A stretch of DNA of 45,752 bases from NCBI RefSeq assembly GCF_005938125.1, contig NZ_VCQN01000011.1:1-45752 (forward strand), read 5' to 3'. Below, one piece after another: positions 33,051-43,658 of this stretch. Below the pieces are notes generated by a model. That model made no database searches. It had not been told where the DNA came from and was given only the letters and a program-made list of their open reading frames with translations. A program made the position numbers and the translations under genes. Source of the stretch: Bacillus sp. BHET2 (GTDB taxonomy: Bacteria; Bacillota; Bacilli; Bacillales; Bacillaceae_B). Every line of letters begins with the position of its first letter. Position 1 is the first letter of the stretch.

Positions 33051-33085
33051 AAAAGAGCCACCCGGGCAATGCCGGATGGCTCTTT
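33051..33085 (-). terminator. Terminator downstream of the alaX-type gene
   Basis: Minus strand AAGAGCCATCCGGCATTGCC followed by CGGGTGGCTCTTTTGG: an 11-bp stem with a U-rich tail, about 10 nt past the stop codon. Confidence 0.85.
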
Positions 33086-33093
33086 CCTCTTTT

Positions 33094-34287
33094 CTATAGT
33101 TGATGGATCAATGTTTCAAGAAGCTTTTCTTTACTCATCACCGCTTCTCCCCCACCTTGAACGAACGATTCCTTTCCGCCGCCTTTTCCATTAATCAACG
33201 GAAAGACCTTTTGCGCCACCTCTCTTAAATTGACGCTCGGGGTTGAGCCCTTCGCTGCTACAAGCTGGAGTTTTTGATCATTTTGTACAACCAGTAGCAC
33301 AATCATTTCGTCTCTCTTAGAGACAATATGCTGTGCGATTTTTTGAAGCTCCTGGATCGGTCTGTCAGAGTATGCTGCTTGGATAAGCACGTAGTCTTCT
33401 TGAGGGGATCCCTTCCCTAGTAATCCTTCTGCTTCATAAGTTAAAGTGATTTCTTTCAACCCTTCCAATGCTTTCTCTTGTTCTTTTTGCTTTGTCAGCA
33501 GTCTCTCGACGGTCGGGATCATGGTTTCTTCCGGCGCCTGCAAACAGCTGGTCATTTCTCTTAAGAGTTCATGCTTTCGGTGCAGTTGATCGAGTACCCG
33601 ATCCCCGCATACAAACTGAAGTCGTATATGTCCCTTATGCTTCTCCCAATCGAGAATCTTAATCGCTCCGACCTCACTCGTTGAACGTGGATGTGTTCCG
33701 CCGCATCCGTTGTAATCAAAGTCCGGGATGATAACCAGGCGAATTTGGTCGGTGACGGAGGGCTGCTTTCGCAGTGGATAGTCGGACAACTCCGCTTCCG
33801 TAATCCATTTCGTCTCGATCGGCCGTGCTTCTTGTATGACCCTGTTGGCCAGTCTCTCTGCCTTCATCGCATCTGCCTCTTTCAGGTCGCTCACCTGTAA
33901 GTCGATGGTCAAGATTTCTTTCCCTAAGTGAAAGCTGATTGTTTCATAATGTAAGGCTTCCTCAAATGCGGCAGATAAAATATGCTGACCTGCGTGCTGC
34001 TGCATATGGTCGAATCGGCGATCCCAATCGATCCGTCCCTCAAAGACTCCTGAAAGATCTTCAAACGGCTCTTCTATGTAATGGCGGATTTCTCCGTTCA
34101 CTTCTTCAACTTTGATAACCCTTTTGCTATTTATTGTCCCGGTATCATGAGGCTGGCCACCGCCTGTTGGATAAAAGGCCGTTTCCTCCAATAGTACGTA
34201 CCAGCCCGCCTCATCTTGCCCTTGGTCCTGTATGGATGTTTGAAAGGTTTTCATATAGGCGTTTTGATAATAAAGTGTATTTGTCAT
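33094..34287 (-). CDS. Alanyl-tRNA editing protein (AlaX-L type)
   Basis: 397 aa. A free-standing relative of the AlaRS editing domain that hydrolyses Ser-tRNA(Ala) or Gly-tRNA(Ala) in the cytoplasm. The N-terminal barrel has ETAFYPTGGGQPHDTG; the zinc site is HAGQHIL (HxxxH, about residues 98-104) together with CGGTHPRS. The C-terminal DHHA1-like region ends GKGGGKESFVQGGG, the motif also found at the end of alanyl-tRNA synthetases. Length and presence of the C-terminal extension indicate the long form, AlaX-L. It stands between groEL and the Tad locus. Confidence 0.9.
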   Translation of the reverse strand: MTNTLYYQNAYMKTFQTSIQDQGQDEAGWYVLLEETAFYPTGGGQPHDTGTINSKRVIKVEEVNGEIRHYIEEPFEDLSGVFEGRIDWDRRFDHMQQHAGQHILSAAFEEALHYETISFHLGKEILTIDLQVSDLKEADAMKAERLANRVIQEARPIETKWITEAELSDYPLRKQPSVTDQIRLVIIPDFDYNGCGGTHPRSTSEVGAIKILDWEKHKGHIRLQFVCGDRVLDQLHRKHELLREMTSCLQAPEETMIPTVERLLTKQKEQEKALEGLKEITLTYEAEGLLGKGSPQEDYVLIQAAYSDRPIQELQKIAQHIVSKRDEMIVLLVVQNDQKLQLVAAKGSTPSVNLREVAQKVFPLINGKGGGKESFVQGGGEAVMSKEKLLETLIHQL

Positions 34288-34351
34288 CGGTAACCCTCTT
34301 TCTGAACTGTTCTCCCCCTTACTTTATCATAGAGATTGAGGGTAGAACCAT

Positions 34352-34507
34352 TCAGTCTTGCAGGCACTTCTCTTCTCTGCAAATCGGTACAGTCCCCACC
34401 TGTTCCCAAGGAATCTCCCATCTTCGCTCAAACTCCGCTTTTGCAAACTCATCTCCATCAATAATTCTTTCCACTAGACTTCTTAATCTCATCGTTGTGT
34501 AATTCAT
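34352..34507 (-). CDS. Small unknown protein, 51 aa
   Basis: Starts MNYTTMRLRSLVERIIDGD after AGGTGATAAA; the frame continues 16 codons up without a site. Charged, helical, ends CREEKC-LQD with two cysteines spaced CX4C and an EIPWEQVGTVPI segment. No family recognised; could be a small regulatory or stress protein. Real-gene call rests on the ribosome binding site and amino acid composition. Confidence 0.55.
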   Translation of the reverse strand: MNYTTMRLRSLVERIIDGDEFAKAEFERRWEIPWEQVGTVPICREEKCLQD

Positions 34508-34662
34508 TTTATCACCTGCTGATTTTAATATTGGACTAAACGTCGCATGTAGCATACGTAAAAAGATTCATTTCGGATGTCTCTCGTATAATACTTTTTA
34601 CCTATTTCGTCAGGTGATAAACGTTTCAACTCTCTTTTGGTGAGATATTATTCAAACTATGT

Positions 34663-34700
34663 AAAAAAAAGAGGACACTCCCGAAGGAATGACCTCTTTA
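34663..34700 (-). terminator. Intrinsic terminator of groESL
   Basis: Minus strand AAAGAGGTCATTCC TTCG GGAGTGTCCTCTTTTTTTT: a strong stem with a stable TTCG loop and a U run, about 30 nt after groEL. Confidence 0.93.
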
Positions 34701-34730
34701 ATCTGAATTGCTTCAGGGGATGGGGACAGA

Positions 34731-36404
<1,674 letters not shown>

Positions 36405-36421
36405 TTATATACGGTAATTAA

Positions 36422-36709
36422 TTATTCGCCAACTACAGCCAGAATATCGCTATCTCGAAGGATCAAGTATTCTGTGCCTTGGTATTTCACTTCTGTACCA
36501 GCGTATTTAGAGAAAATGATACGATCGCCGACAGCTACCTCAAGAGCAACGCGCTCACCGTTGTCAAGAATGCGACCAGTACCTACAGCCATCACTTTAC
36601 CTTCTTGTGGCTTTTCCTTTGCGGAATCCGGTAGCACAATACCGCTTGCTGTTTTTTCTTCTGACTCAACTAGCTCGATAACGACGCGATCACCTAGTGG
36701 TTTTAACAA
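36422..36709 (-). CDS. groES: Co-chaperonin GroES (Hsp10)
   Basis: 95 aa from a TTG start ([13 protein letters not shown]); AAGGAGG is 9 nt upstream and B. subtilis groES also uses TTG. Seven-fold lid of GroEL. The mobile loop [18 protein letters not shown] and the [15 protein letters not shown] roof and closing segments are intact. The frame's first codon is three codons earlier and would overlap the ribosome binding site. Confidence 0.98.
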   Translation of the reverse strand: MLKPLGDRVVIELVESEEKTASGIVLPDSAKEKPQEGKVMAVGTGRILDNGERVALEVAVGDRIIFSKYAGTEVKYQGTEYLILRDSDILAVVGE

Positions 36710-36746
36710 GTGAAACAACCTCCTTGAATTATGTAAATGATATTTA

Positions 36747-36773
36747 TTAGCACTCGAACACTGTGAGTGCTAA
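36747..36773. promoter_or_regulatory. CIRCE operator (HrcA binding site)
   Basis: TTAGCACTC-N9-GAGTGCTAA, a perfect 9-9-9 CIRCE element between the promoter and groES. HrcA, which is not encoded in this window, represses class I heat shock genes through it. Confidence 0.98.
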
Positions 36774-36780
36774 CACAACT

Positions 36781-36810
36781 ATTATATTAATTAATTCGTT
36801 TTCATTTTGC
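36781..36810 (-). promoter_or_regulatory. SigA promoter of groESL
   Basis: Minus strand -10 TATAAT (36781-36786) immediately upstream of CIRCE. The best -35 candidates, TTGCAA at 20 nt or CAAAAT at about 17 nt, are imperfect, so the -35 is uncertain. Confidence 0.65.
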
Positions 36811-36918
36811 AAGAGTCCTGCTTGAAATTTTTTTCGTCAATTTTCTCTTTTTTTTCACGCCCTCCTATACTATGCCCTTCTCTCCCCATATATTCCAGGA
36901 TGAAACAAACCCTTAGAT

Positions 36919-36947
36919 TTGAACAGTTCTTCTTTTCTTAGTAGAAT
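36919..36947 (+). promoter_or_regulatory. SigA promoter of ydiL-ydiK
   Basis: -35 TTGAAC (36919-36924), 17 nt, -10 TAGAAT (36942-36947), 70 nt before the ydiL start. Confidence 0.7.
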
Positions 36948-37016
36948 TGTACAAGAGTAAGTTCAAGACGAAACATAGTTGTTCCTCATCTTACAGGTGC
37001 TAAAGGAGATCAAACG

Positions 37017-37760
37017 TTGAAAAAACATTTCGGATTTATTTTAATTACCTATATCGTTATGCAACTTTCAAGCATTGTCGGGATACCCCTGTTATATAAG
37101 ATTGGTGTCGACGTCCTCGGACAGCCAAAAGAGACAGTAGGGAATGTGGTTCCGGGATACTGGCTCGTCATTAGCTTTACGTTAACCCTGCTCGTCGTCT
37201 GGGGCATTCTCAGGAAGAGTGAATCAAGCACGCGACTTGAACGGACCTCTCCCATGAATGCAGGAGGCTCGATTCTTTGGGCGATCGTCGGGATCTTTAT
37301 GGCGTTCCTGGCTCAATCTATCGCCATCCAAGTCGAGTATGCGCTCGGAATCAAGATGGGATCGGAAAATACACAAATGATCATCGGAATCATTGAAAAG
37401 GTACCGTTATCCATGCTCGTCGCTGCGATTATCGGCCCTATATTAGAAGAGATTGTATTCAGGAAGATCATTTTTGGTGTTCTTTATGAGAAGATGCACT
37501 TCTTCTTCGCTGCTCTGATCAGTTCTGTGATCTTCGCTCTTGCCCACTTCGAGCCTGAGCATGTGATCCTGTATTCTGCCATGGGCTTTACCTTCGCTTT
37601 TCTTTATGTAAGAACGAAGCGGATCTTAGTACCAATATTTGCTCACGTTACCATGAATACAACCGTCGTTCTAATGCAATCTATTTATAAGGATGACATT
37701 GAAAAAATGATGAATGAAGCTGAAAAAATACAAGGATTTATTGGAGGATTATTTCTATGA
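37017..37760 (+). CDS. ydiL: CPBP family intramembrane metalloprotease (YdiL)
   Basis: 247 aa with about seven membrane helices. The CPBP (CAAX protease and bacteriocin-processing, Abi) motifs are present: EEIVFRKIIFG (EExxxR, about 148-158) and FALAHF (FxxxH-like), followed by HVTMNTTVV. Members are membrane proteases; some process peptides or protect against bacteriocins. Start is TTG with AAAGGAGA 6 nt upstream. Overlaps ydiK by 4 nt, same order as in B. subtilis. Confidence 0.88.
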   Translation: MKKHFGFILITYIVMQLSSIVGIPLLYKIGVDVLGQPKETVGNVVPGYWLVISFTLTLLVVWGILRKSESSTRLERTSPMNAGGSILWAIVGIFMAFLAQSIAIQVEYALGIKMGSENTQMIIGIIEKVPLSMLVAAIIGPILEEIVFRKIIFGVLYEKMHFFFAALISSVIFALAHFEPEHVILYSAMGFTFAFLYVRTKRILVPIFAHVTMNTTVVLMQSIYKDDIEKMMNEAEKIQGFIGGLFL

Positions 37761-37966
37761 GGAGATCACCATTAGTCTCAGGAGTGATCTATCTCCTTCT
37801 CGGTGTACTCTTCACATACTTTGCTGTACAAAACGTACAGAATGATGAAGGTTGGGGATTTTTCACGTATATGCTCATCTTTCTGGCGACCCTGGATTTT
37901 GGTTCCGGGTTACGGATGATCATGCTGCATTTCAAAATCAAAAAACAAGTAAAGAACAAAAAATAA
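37757..37966 (+). CDS. ydiK: Small membrane protein YdiK (DUF4305)
   Basis: 69 aa with two helices (about 7-25 and 33-55) and a strongly basic tail (KIKKQVKNKK). Corresponds in position and sequence type to B. subtilis ydiK. Translationally coupled to ydiL through ATGA; GGAGG lies 8 nt upstream. Function unknown. Confidence 0.82.
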   Translation: MRRSPLVSGVIYLLLGVLFTYFAVQNVQNDEGWGFFTYMLIFLATLDFGSGLRMIMLHFKIKKQVKNKK

Positions 37967-37994
37967 GGATTGATCATTTGATCAATCCTTATTT
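37963..37994. terminator. Bidirectional terminator between ydiK and tatC
   Basis: AAATAAGGATTGATCA TT TGATCAATCCTTATTT: a near-perfect palindrome with A and T runs on both sides, serving the convergent ydiK and tatC genes and overlapping both gene ends. Confidence 0.92.
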
Positions 37995-38755
37995 ATATCC
38001 TCAAACTGTTCCATTTCAAGCTTTTGCTCCGCTTCTAACACCTTTTTGTACCCGACCTTGGATATCCAAATACTGATTTCATAAAGAAGCAGTAAAGGAA
38101 CCGTCACCATCATATGGGATACGATATCAGGCGGTGTAATGAAAGCCGCGACGACCAACAAGATAAAGTAAGCTACTTTCCTCATCTGACTCAGAAGCAT
38201 CGGCGTCACGATTCCCAAACGGGTCAGGAATAACATGATGACTGGCAGCTGAAACAGGAAACCGAATGGGATTGTAATTTGAAATAGAAAATGAAAGTAT
38301 TCATTAATTCCAATCACTTGCTGGATATTCAGATTGGTTGATAATCCCATCATGAATTTCACAACGTATGGAAACAAAATAAAATATGAAAATGACAATC
38401 CACCCAGGAACAGCATAAGAGAAATAGGAATGTAACTAAGCGTCACCTTTCTCTCTTTCTCATATAAGCCTGGACTTACGAACGACCACACTTGGAATAG
38501 AATAATGGGTGAAGTCATGATGATCGCAAGGAACATGATCATTTCCATATAGATTTTGAGAGGGTCTGTGATTCGAAAGGCGTTCATCGTTAACTCTTTC
38601 GCTTCATCGGCGTGTTGCAAATATCTAATTAACGGCTCTGCAAGAAAGAAACTTACAATTACCGCTAACAAGAAGAAAACGACTACAAACATGAGTCGTT
38701 TTTGCAATTCTCCTATATGTTCATAGACTGTCATGTCTCTTTGGCTTTGACTCAT
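37982..38755 (-). CDS. tatC: Twin-arginine translocase subunit TatC
   Basis: 257 aa, six membrane helices; the receptor for twin-arginine signal peptides that export folded proteins. Conserved features: HIGELQKRL near the N-terminus, SPIILFQVWSFVSPGLYEKER (first cytoplasmic loop, written here in part as FVSPGLYEKER) and the GFLFQLPV segment. Start at 38755 (MSQSQRDMTVYEH) with AGG 9 nt upstream; the ATG at 38764 is too close to its site. Position beside rex and groES matches tatCy of B. subtilis. Confidence 0.95.
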   Translation of the reverse strand: MSQSQRDMTVYEHIGELQKRLMFVVVFFLLAVIVSFFLAEPLIRYLQHADEAKELTMNAFRITDPLKIYMEMIMFLAIIMTSPIILFQVWSFVSPGLYEKERKVTLSYIPISLMLFLGGLSFSYFILFPYVVKFMMGLSTNLNIQQVIGINEYFHFLFQITIPFGFLFQLPVIMLFLTRLGIVTPMLLSQMRKVAYFILLVVAAFITPPDIVSHMMVTVPLLLLYEISIWISKVGYKKVLEAEQKLEMEQFEDINKD

Positions 38756-38770
38756 GGCGTTCATCCTACC

Positions 38771-38941
38771 CTACTTAGCTTTTTTGCTATTATCGTCCTC
38801 ATCGTCTGCTAAGCCCTTTGTTGCATTTTTGAATTCACGTAATGTATTTCCAGCGGCTTTCCCTAACTCAGGCAATTTCTTTGGTCCGAAGATCAGTAAA
38901 GCAACGACTGTGATTAGTACGATACTACCTGCACCTAACAT
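38771..38941 (-). CDS. tatA: Twin-arginine translocase subunit TatA
   Basis: 56 aa, too short for many ORF callers. Starts MLGAGSIVLITVVALLIFG: one membrane helix, then the hallmark FGPKKLPELGKAAG amphipathic helix, and an acidic/basic tail DDEDDNSKKAK. Pore-forming partner of TatC, 7 nt upstream of the tatC start. AGGAGG precedes the ATG. Position fits tatAy of B. subtilis. Confidence 0.95.
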   Translation of the reverse strand: MLGAGSIVLITVVALLIFGPKKLPELGKAAGNTLREFKNATKGLADDEDDNSKKAK

Positions 38942-38995
38942 AATGAGACACCTCCTCTTTTACCATTCTATCATAACGTAAATATGAAAGATTTT

Positions 38996-39673
38996 CTATT
39001 CAGTTATCATTCCATCTTGTGACATTTCCGTGTCATCCTCTGAATAATGCTTTAAGAAGTAAACAAGCGACTGAAGTTCAACAGCCAGGTCGATATGATG
39101 GACGCGGATACGGTCCGGTACCGTCAATCTCGCAGGGGTGAAGTTCAGGATCCCTTTAATATTCGAAGAAACCAATCGGTCTGTGATATTTTGAGCAGAA
39201 GATGCCGGAACCGTCAGAATGGCCACTTCAATATCATGCCCTACAAGACTCTCTTCTAAATCATTCAAATGAAAAACGGGTACATCACTGATTTGAGTCC
39301 CGACCTTCTCTTCATCCACTTCAAAGGCCATTTCGATTTTCGTATTATTATTTTTGATAAAATTATAATGAAGAAACGCTGTACCGAGATTCCCTACCCC
39401 GATTAGTACAACCTTTGTAAGGGCATCCTGATCCAATGTCTTACGGAAGAAGGATAGAAGATAATTGACATTATAGCCGTACCCCTTTTTCCCTAGCGCA
39501 CCGAAATAAGAAAAGTCTCTGCGAATCGTTGCAGAATCGACCTTTACCGCTTCACTCAATTCCTTCGATGAAACCCTCTGCTTACCCGATGAGTACAGGT
39601 TCTTAATAAAGCGATAATATAAAGGAAGGCGCTTAGCCGTTGCCTGTGGAATTTTCGTTGTATCCTGGTTCAT
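38996..39673 (-). CDS. rex: Redox-sensing transcriptional repressor Rex
   Basis: 225 aa. Senses the NADH/NAD ratio and represses fermentation and respiration genes. N-terminal winged helix (about 5-85, [21 protein letters not shown] and [17 protein letters not shown] as the family signatures), then a Rossmann fold with [15 protein letters not shown]. Start at 39673 ([10 protein letters not shown]) with GGGGG 8 nt upstream. Divergent from ydiF; no clear Rex operator was seen nearby. Confidence 0.95.
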   Translation of the reverse strand: MNQDTTKIPQATAKRLPLYYRFIKNLYSSGKQRVSSKELSEAVKVDSATIRRDFSYFGALGKKGYGYNVNYLLSFFRKTLDQDALTKVVLIGVGNLGTAFLHYNFIKNNNTKIEMAFEVDEEKVGTQISDVPVFHLNDLEESLVGHDIEVAILTVPASSAQNITDRLVSSNIKGILNFTPARLTVPDRIRVHHIDLAVELQSLVYFLKHYSEDDTEMSQDGMITE

Positions 39674-39806
39674 ATTGTATTCCCCCACATCTATTCAAAA
39701 CCTCTGATACCGCTTCCAAAATAAAAAGCGGACAGAATTTGTACATTCTCTTACTCATCATACACTATATTTTATCCTAAGTGTACGAAGATTAACAGTC
39801 GTCTTA

Positions 39807-39836
39807 TTGCCGTTCCCCTCCCAAATACGGTACACT
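39807..39836 (+). promoter_or_regulatory. Possible SigA promoter of ydiF
   Basis: -35 TTGCCG (39807-39812), 18 nt, -10 TACACT (39831-39836), 28 nt before the ydiF start. Confidence 0.5.
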
Positions 39837-39863
39837 AGCACTATGAAATAGAGGTGAGACGTC

Positions 39864-41810
39864 ATGATTCTACTACAAGTGAATCAACTAACGAAAAACT
39901 TTGGTGCCGATAATATCCTATCAAATATTAAACTGGAAATACAGACAAGAGATCGTGTTGCTCTCGTTGGCCGCAACGGAGCAGGGAAGTCGACTCTTTT
40001 AAAAATAATTGCAGGTAACCTCTCCTATGATTCTGGAGAGATCACGAAACCAAAAGGGGTTACGATCGGGTACCTCGCACAAAACACAGGTTTGGAATCA
40101 GATTTGTCGATTTGGTCCGAAATGCTGACCGTATTCTCTGAATTGCAATCCCAGGAAAAACAGTTACGAAGCCTTGAGAAACAGATGGCAGATCCTTCTG
40201 TTTACGAACAAGAAGATCTATATCAACGGGTATTAAAGGAATATGATGAGCTTCAAGTAACCTTCAAAGATTCTGGAGGCTACCAATATGAAGCCGATAT
40301 TCGTTCTGTGCTCCATGGATTGAATTTCGCTGACTTCGATTATGAAACTAAGATCTCCACATTAAGCGGGGGGCAGAAAACCCGTCTGGCTCTTGGTAAG
40401 CTTCTATTAACCAAGCCTGACATCCTCATCCTGGATGAGCCGACCAACCATCTCGATATTGAAACCTTATCGTGGCTGGAAACATACCTCCAAAGCTATG
40501 AAGGTGCCGTCCTGATCGTTTCTCATGACCGCTATTTCTTAGATAGCGTCGTCAATCAAGTGTATGAGATTTCACGGAATCGAAGCAAGAAGTATCTCGG
40601 GAACTACAGTAAATACCTTGAACAGAAAGCAGTAGACTACGAGAAAGACCTTAAGATGTTTGAGCGTCAGCAGCAGGAAGTAGCGAAACTTGAAGACTTC
40701 GTTCAACGGAATATCGCCCGTGCCTCAACGACCAAGATGGCACAAAGTCGCCGGAAAAAATTAGAGCGAATGGACATGATGGACAAACCATTGGGTGATG
40801 AGAAGTCTGCCACCTTCGCATTCCAAATCGATCGTCCAAGCGGGAATGATGTCCTGCACGTACAGGATCTGACCATCGGATATAAACAAGACGAACAGAT
40901 TTCTTCCCGTATTGACTTCTCTATGAAAAAGGGGGACAGCATCGCCCTTGTAGGTCCTAATGGAATTGGCAAATCGACGCTATTAAAGACATTGGTGAAT
41001 AAACTTCTCCCACTTGATGGAGCGTTTAAATTCGGAGCAAATGTTTCCATCAGTTACTATGATCAAGAACAAGCCGAACTTTCTTCTAATAAGACTGTAT
41101 TAAATGAGCTCTGGGATGAGTATCCCATGAAAATGGAGAAGGAAATTCGAACCGTTCTCGGTAACTTCTTATTCTCAGGCGAAGATGTCTTGAAGATTGT
41201 TTCAACACTAAGTGGTGGAGAGAAAGCCCGACTCGCCCTATCCAAGCTTATGATGGAAAAGGGGAATGTCCTGATCCTCGATGAGCCAACGAACCATCTG
41301 GATTTAGACAGCAAAGAAGTATTGGAGAATGCCCTGATTGACTACCCTGGAACAATTCTCTTTGTTTCACATGATCGTTATTTCATCAATCGCATTGCTA
41401 CCAAGGTTGTAGAACTATCCAAAAAGGGCTCGACTGAATACCTTGGCGATTACGATTACTACGTGGAGAAGTTACAGCAGCAGGAAGAGCTTGCAGCACT
41501 CGAGCGCATGGAGCAAGGAGAACAAGTAGCAACACAAGGGACGACCCAAAAACAGTCTCACAAGATCGATAAAGAAGCAAAGAAGATTGAGCGTCAACGA
41601 AAACGCAGAGTGGAAGAAATTGAAGGCCTCATGGAATCTCTTGAAAGTGACATTCAGGATAAAGAGAATCTACTCTGTGACCCTGAAATCTTTCAAGACC
41701 ATGAAAAGGTCCAGGACCTCAATGATTCACTCACCAAAGCAAAAGAAGAACTAGATTTTTTATTAGAAGAATGGACAGAACTTGAAGAGCTTCTTCAAGA
41801 AGAACAATAA
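39864..41810 (+). CDS. ydiF: ABC-F family ATPase YdiF
   Basis: 648 aa with two ABC domains in one chain and no membrane part, so a ribosome-associated ABC-F factor rather than a transporter. Walker A GRNGAGKST (about 35-43) and GPNGIGKST; signatures LSGGQKTRL and LSGGEKARL; Walker B ILILDEPTNHLD and VLILDEPTNHLD. A basic coiled-coil linker lies between them (RASTTKMAQSRRKK) and a long charged coiled-coil tail (about 540-648) ends in acidic residues. ABC-F proteins relieve stalled ribosomes or protect from antibiotics; this one is housekeeping by position (next to rex and tsaD). Confidence 0.93.
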   Translation: MILLQVNQLTKNFGADNILSNIKLEIQTRDRVALVGRNGAGKSTLLKIIAGNLSYDSGEITKPKGVTIGYLAQNTGLESDLSIWSEMLTVFSELQSQEKQLRSLEKQMADPSVYEQEDLYQRVLKEYDELQVTFKDSGGYQYEADIRSVLHGLNFADFDYETKISTLSGGQKTRLALGKLLLTKPDILILDEPTNHLDIETLSWLETYLQSYEGAVLIVSHDRYFLDSVVNQVYEISRNRSKKYLGNYSKYLEQKAVDYEKDLKMFERQQQEVAKLEDFVQRNIARASTTKMAQSRRKKLERMDMMDKPLGDEKSATFAFQIDRPSGNDVLHVQDLTIGYKQDEQISSRIDFSMKKGDSIALVGPNGIGKSTLLKTLVNKLLPLDGAFKFGANVSISYYDQEQAELSSNKTVLNELWDEYPMKMEKEIRTVLGNFLFSGEDVLKIVSTLSGGEKARLALSKLMMEKGNVLILDEPTNHLDLDSKEVLENALIDYPGTILFVSHDRYFINRIATKVVELSKKGSTEYLGDYDYYVEKLQQQEELAALERMEQGEQVATQGTTQKQSHKIDKEAKKIERQRKRRVEEIEGLMESLESDIQDKENLLCDPEIFQDHEKVQDLNDSLTKAKEELDFLLEEWTELEELLQEEQ

Positions 41811-41812
41811 TC

Positions 41813-41852
41813 CACAGGACTGGGGATAACAATCATCCCTAGTCCTTTTTTA
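41813..41852 (+). terminator. Intrinsic terminator of ydiF
   Basis: AGGACTGGGGATAACAATCATCCCTAGTCCTTTTTT, written here as stem AGGACTGGGGAT, loop AACA, ATCATCCCTAGTCC and a T run, directly after the stop. Confidence 0.9.
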
Positions 41853-41862
41853 TTCCACATGT

Positions 41863-42103
41863 TTATCCACAACCAAAATCCCTTTTAAACGTTATTCACA
41901 CATGTTTTCCACATAATCCACAACCTTAACCTAAGTTATCCACAACAAAACCTATAATAGAGCGTGTATATCACAAAGGTTTTTCACATAGTGTACACAT
42001 CAATTGATAAGTTACTAACATTTTATCCACAGTCTGTTGATAAAACGTATGTTCGTCATTTTTTTATCGCCACGAGTCAACACCGAACACTACATTATTC
42101 ACA
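41863..42103 (+). promoter_or_regulatory. DnaA box cluster in the ydiF-tsaD intergenic region
   Basis: Three perfect boxes TTATCCACA (41863-41871, 41936-41944, 42023-42031), two TTATTCACA (41892-41900, 42095-42103) and near matches TTTTCCACA (41905-41913), TAATCCACA (41914-41922) and TTTTTCACA (41980-41988), all in the same direction within 240 bp. The density is far above chance. B. subtilis has a DnaA-binding cluster at the corresponding gcp(tsaD) locus (from memory), used to titrate DnaA or hold regulatory complexes. No unwinding region or replication genes are beside it, so it is not oriC. Confidence 0.88.
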
Positions 42104-42144
42104 AGATATCAACAGAACTATGGGAACCTGGGTCTCCGAACACA

Positions 42145-42179
42145 GAAAAAAGCTTAAACGCTCTCCACGTTTAAGCTTC
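42145..42179 (-). terminator. Intrinsic terminator of tsaD
   Basis: Minus strand GAAGCTTAAACG TGGAGAG CGTTTAAGCTTTTTTC: a 12-bp stem with a U run a few nt after the tsaD stop. Confidence 0.95.
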
Positions 42180-42184
42180 CTCTT

Positions 42185-43201
42185 TTAGAAATTCTCAATA
42201 TCAAGACCAGGATTTGCATTCATATCCATTCTTCCTCTTTTTCCTTGTTCGTATAACACCGTCCCAGCGGCTGCGATCATGGCTGCGTTATCAGTACACA
42301 GAGCTAATGGAGGGATAATCAATTCCGCGTCCACGCTTTCAAACGCTTCCTGTAGAGCAGCACGGAGCCCCTTATTGGCCGCTACTCCTCCAGCCACTAA
42401 TACTTGCTCAACTCCATACTCATTCACAGCCTTGACGGTTTTGGTCACTAACACATCGATTACACTTGCCTGAAAGCTCGCTGCCAGGTCCTGTGGATGA
42501 ATGGTTAGTCCTTTTTGCTTCGCATTGTGCAACGTGTTAATAACGGCTGATTTCAATCCACTAAAGCTGAAATCATAGGAACCCTCTTCTAGCCATGACC
42601 GGGGTAAATCAAGGTTTGGTTCTCCCTCTTCGGCCAGGCGATCGATATGGGGGCCGCCTGGATAAGGAAGACTCAATGTCCTTGCCACCTTATCATAGGC
42701 TTCTCCAGCTGCATCGTCCCGGGTTTCCCCAATAACTTGGAACGAGCCGTGCTCTTTCATGAACACAAGCTCGGTATGCCCTCCTGAAACGACCAATGAA
42801 AGTAAAGGGAACCTCATTTCTTCCACTAATCGATTCGCATAAATATGACCCGCAATATGATGGACTCCAACTAAAGGTTTGTTGTGAGCAAATGCAAGTG
42901 CCTTTGCCGCATTGACACCAATCAACAGGGCCCCCACTAAACCGGGTCCTTCTGTTACAGCCACACAATCGATATCGTCCATGGTCATACGGGCTTGCTC
43001 CAGTGCCTCTTCAAGCACAAACGTCACCTGTTCTACATGATGACGGGAAGCAATTTCAGGTACGACGCCACCGAATCGCTTATGACTTTCAATCTGTGAC
43101 GAAACGATATTCGTCACTATCTCAGTCCCATTTTTTATAATGGCAACAGCCGTTTCATCACAGCTTGTCTCAATTCCGAGTACAAATGTATCTTTTTTCA
43201 T
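42185..43201 (-). CDS. tsaD: tRNA N6-threonylcarbamoyladenosine transferase TsaD (formerly Gcp)
   Basis: 338 aa from ATG 43201 ([16 protein letters not shown]). Transfers threonylcarbamoyl to A37 of ANN-decoding tRNAs together with TsaB and TsaE. ASKHA fold: [13 protein letters not shown], the metal-binding HHIAGHIYA (two His), VSGGHTELV and the nucleotide motif [12 protein letters not shown]. Overlaps rimI by the ATGA junction. All three partner proteins are encoded together here. Only about 320-340 aa, the bacterial size. Confidence 0.97.
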   Translation of the reverse strand: MKKDTFVLGIETSCDETAVAIIKNGTEIVTNIVSSQIESHKRFGGVVPEIASRHHVEQVTFVLEEALEQARMTMDDIDCVAVTEGPGLVGALLIGVNAAKALAFAHNKPLVGVHHIAGHIYANRLVEEMRFPLLSLVVSGGHTELVFMKEHGSFQVIGETRDDAAGEAYDKVARTLSLPYPGGPHIDRLAEEGEPNLDLPRSWLEEGSYDFSFSGLKSAVINTLHNAKQKGLTIHPQDLAASFQASVIDVLVTKTVKAVNEYGVEQVLVAGGVAANKGLRAALQEAFESVDAELIIPPLALCTDNAAMIAAAGTVLYEQGKRGRMDMNANPGLDIENF

Positions 43202-43635
43202 AAATTCACCCACATTACTAAAGCATCTTCTTGGTTATCTGAATAATAACGCTTACGAATCCCACCATCTTGAAATCCGAGTTTTCGATATACATGCTGT
43301 GCAGCAGCATTGGACACTCGAACTTCGAGTGTCATCACACGAGCTCCAAATTCACTCGCTATACCCATGATCTTGCGCATGAGGCCTTCTCCCATGCCGC
43401 GTCCCCGATAATCAGGGAGTACGGCTACATTGGTGATATGAGCCTCATCCACAACCAGCCACACTCCGCAATAACCAACAACCTGTTCTTCATCTTCCGC
43501 AACCAGATAGGTGGATAAGTGGTTATGTTCAATTTCATTCAAGAAAGCGTCTCGACTCCAAGGGATGCTAAAAGATTGATTTTCAATATCCATTACAGCA
43601 TCTAAATCTTCAACTGTCATAAATCGTATGTTCAT
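43198..43635 (-). CDS. rimI: Ribosomal-protein-alanine acetyltransferase RimI
   Basis: 145 aa GNAT acetyltransferase that modifies the N-terminus of ribosomal protein bS18 and possibly others. GNAT motifs: [25 protein letters not shown] written as [16 protein letters not shown] (acetyl-CoA site R/Q-x-x-G-x-G), and [23 protein letters not shown] precedes the ATG. Placed between tsaB and tsaD as in B. subtilis. Confidence 0.95.
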   Translation of the reverse strand: MNIRFMTVEDLDAVMDIENQSFSIPWSRDAFLNEIEHNHLSTYLVAEDEEQVVGYCGVWLVVDEAHITNVAVLPDYRGRGMGEGLMRKIMGIASEFGARVMTLEVRVSNAAAQHVYRKLGFQDGGIRKRYYSDNQEDALVMWVNL

Positions 43636-43658
43636 ATTCTAACAATCCTTTATCTCTA

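Noticed and set aside
41811..42184. Replication origin (oriC) at the DnaA box cluster
   Set aside because: No dnaA/dnaN, rpmH or AT-rich unwinding trio arrangement is present; the neighbours are ydiF and tsaD, so a titration or regulatory cluster is more likely.
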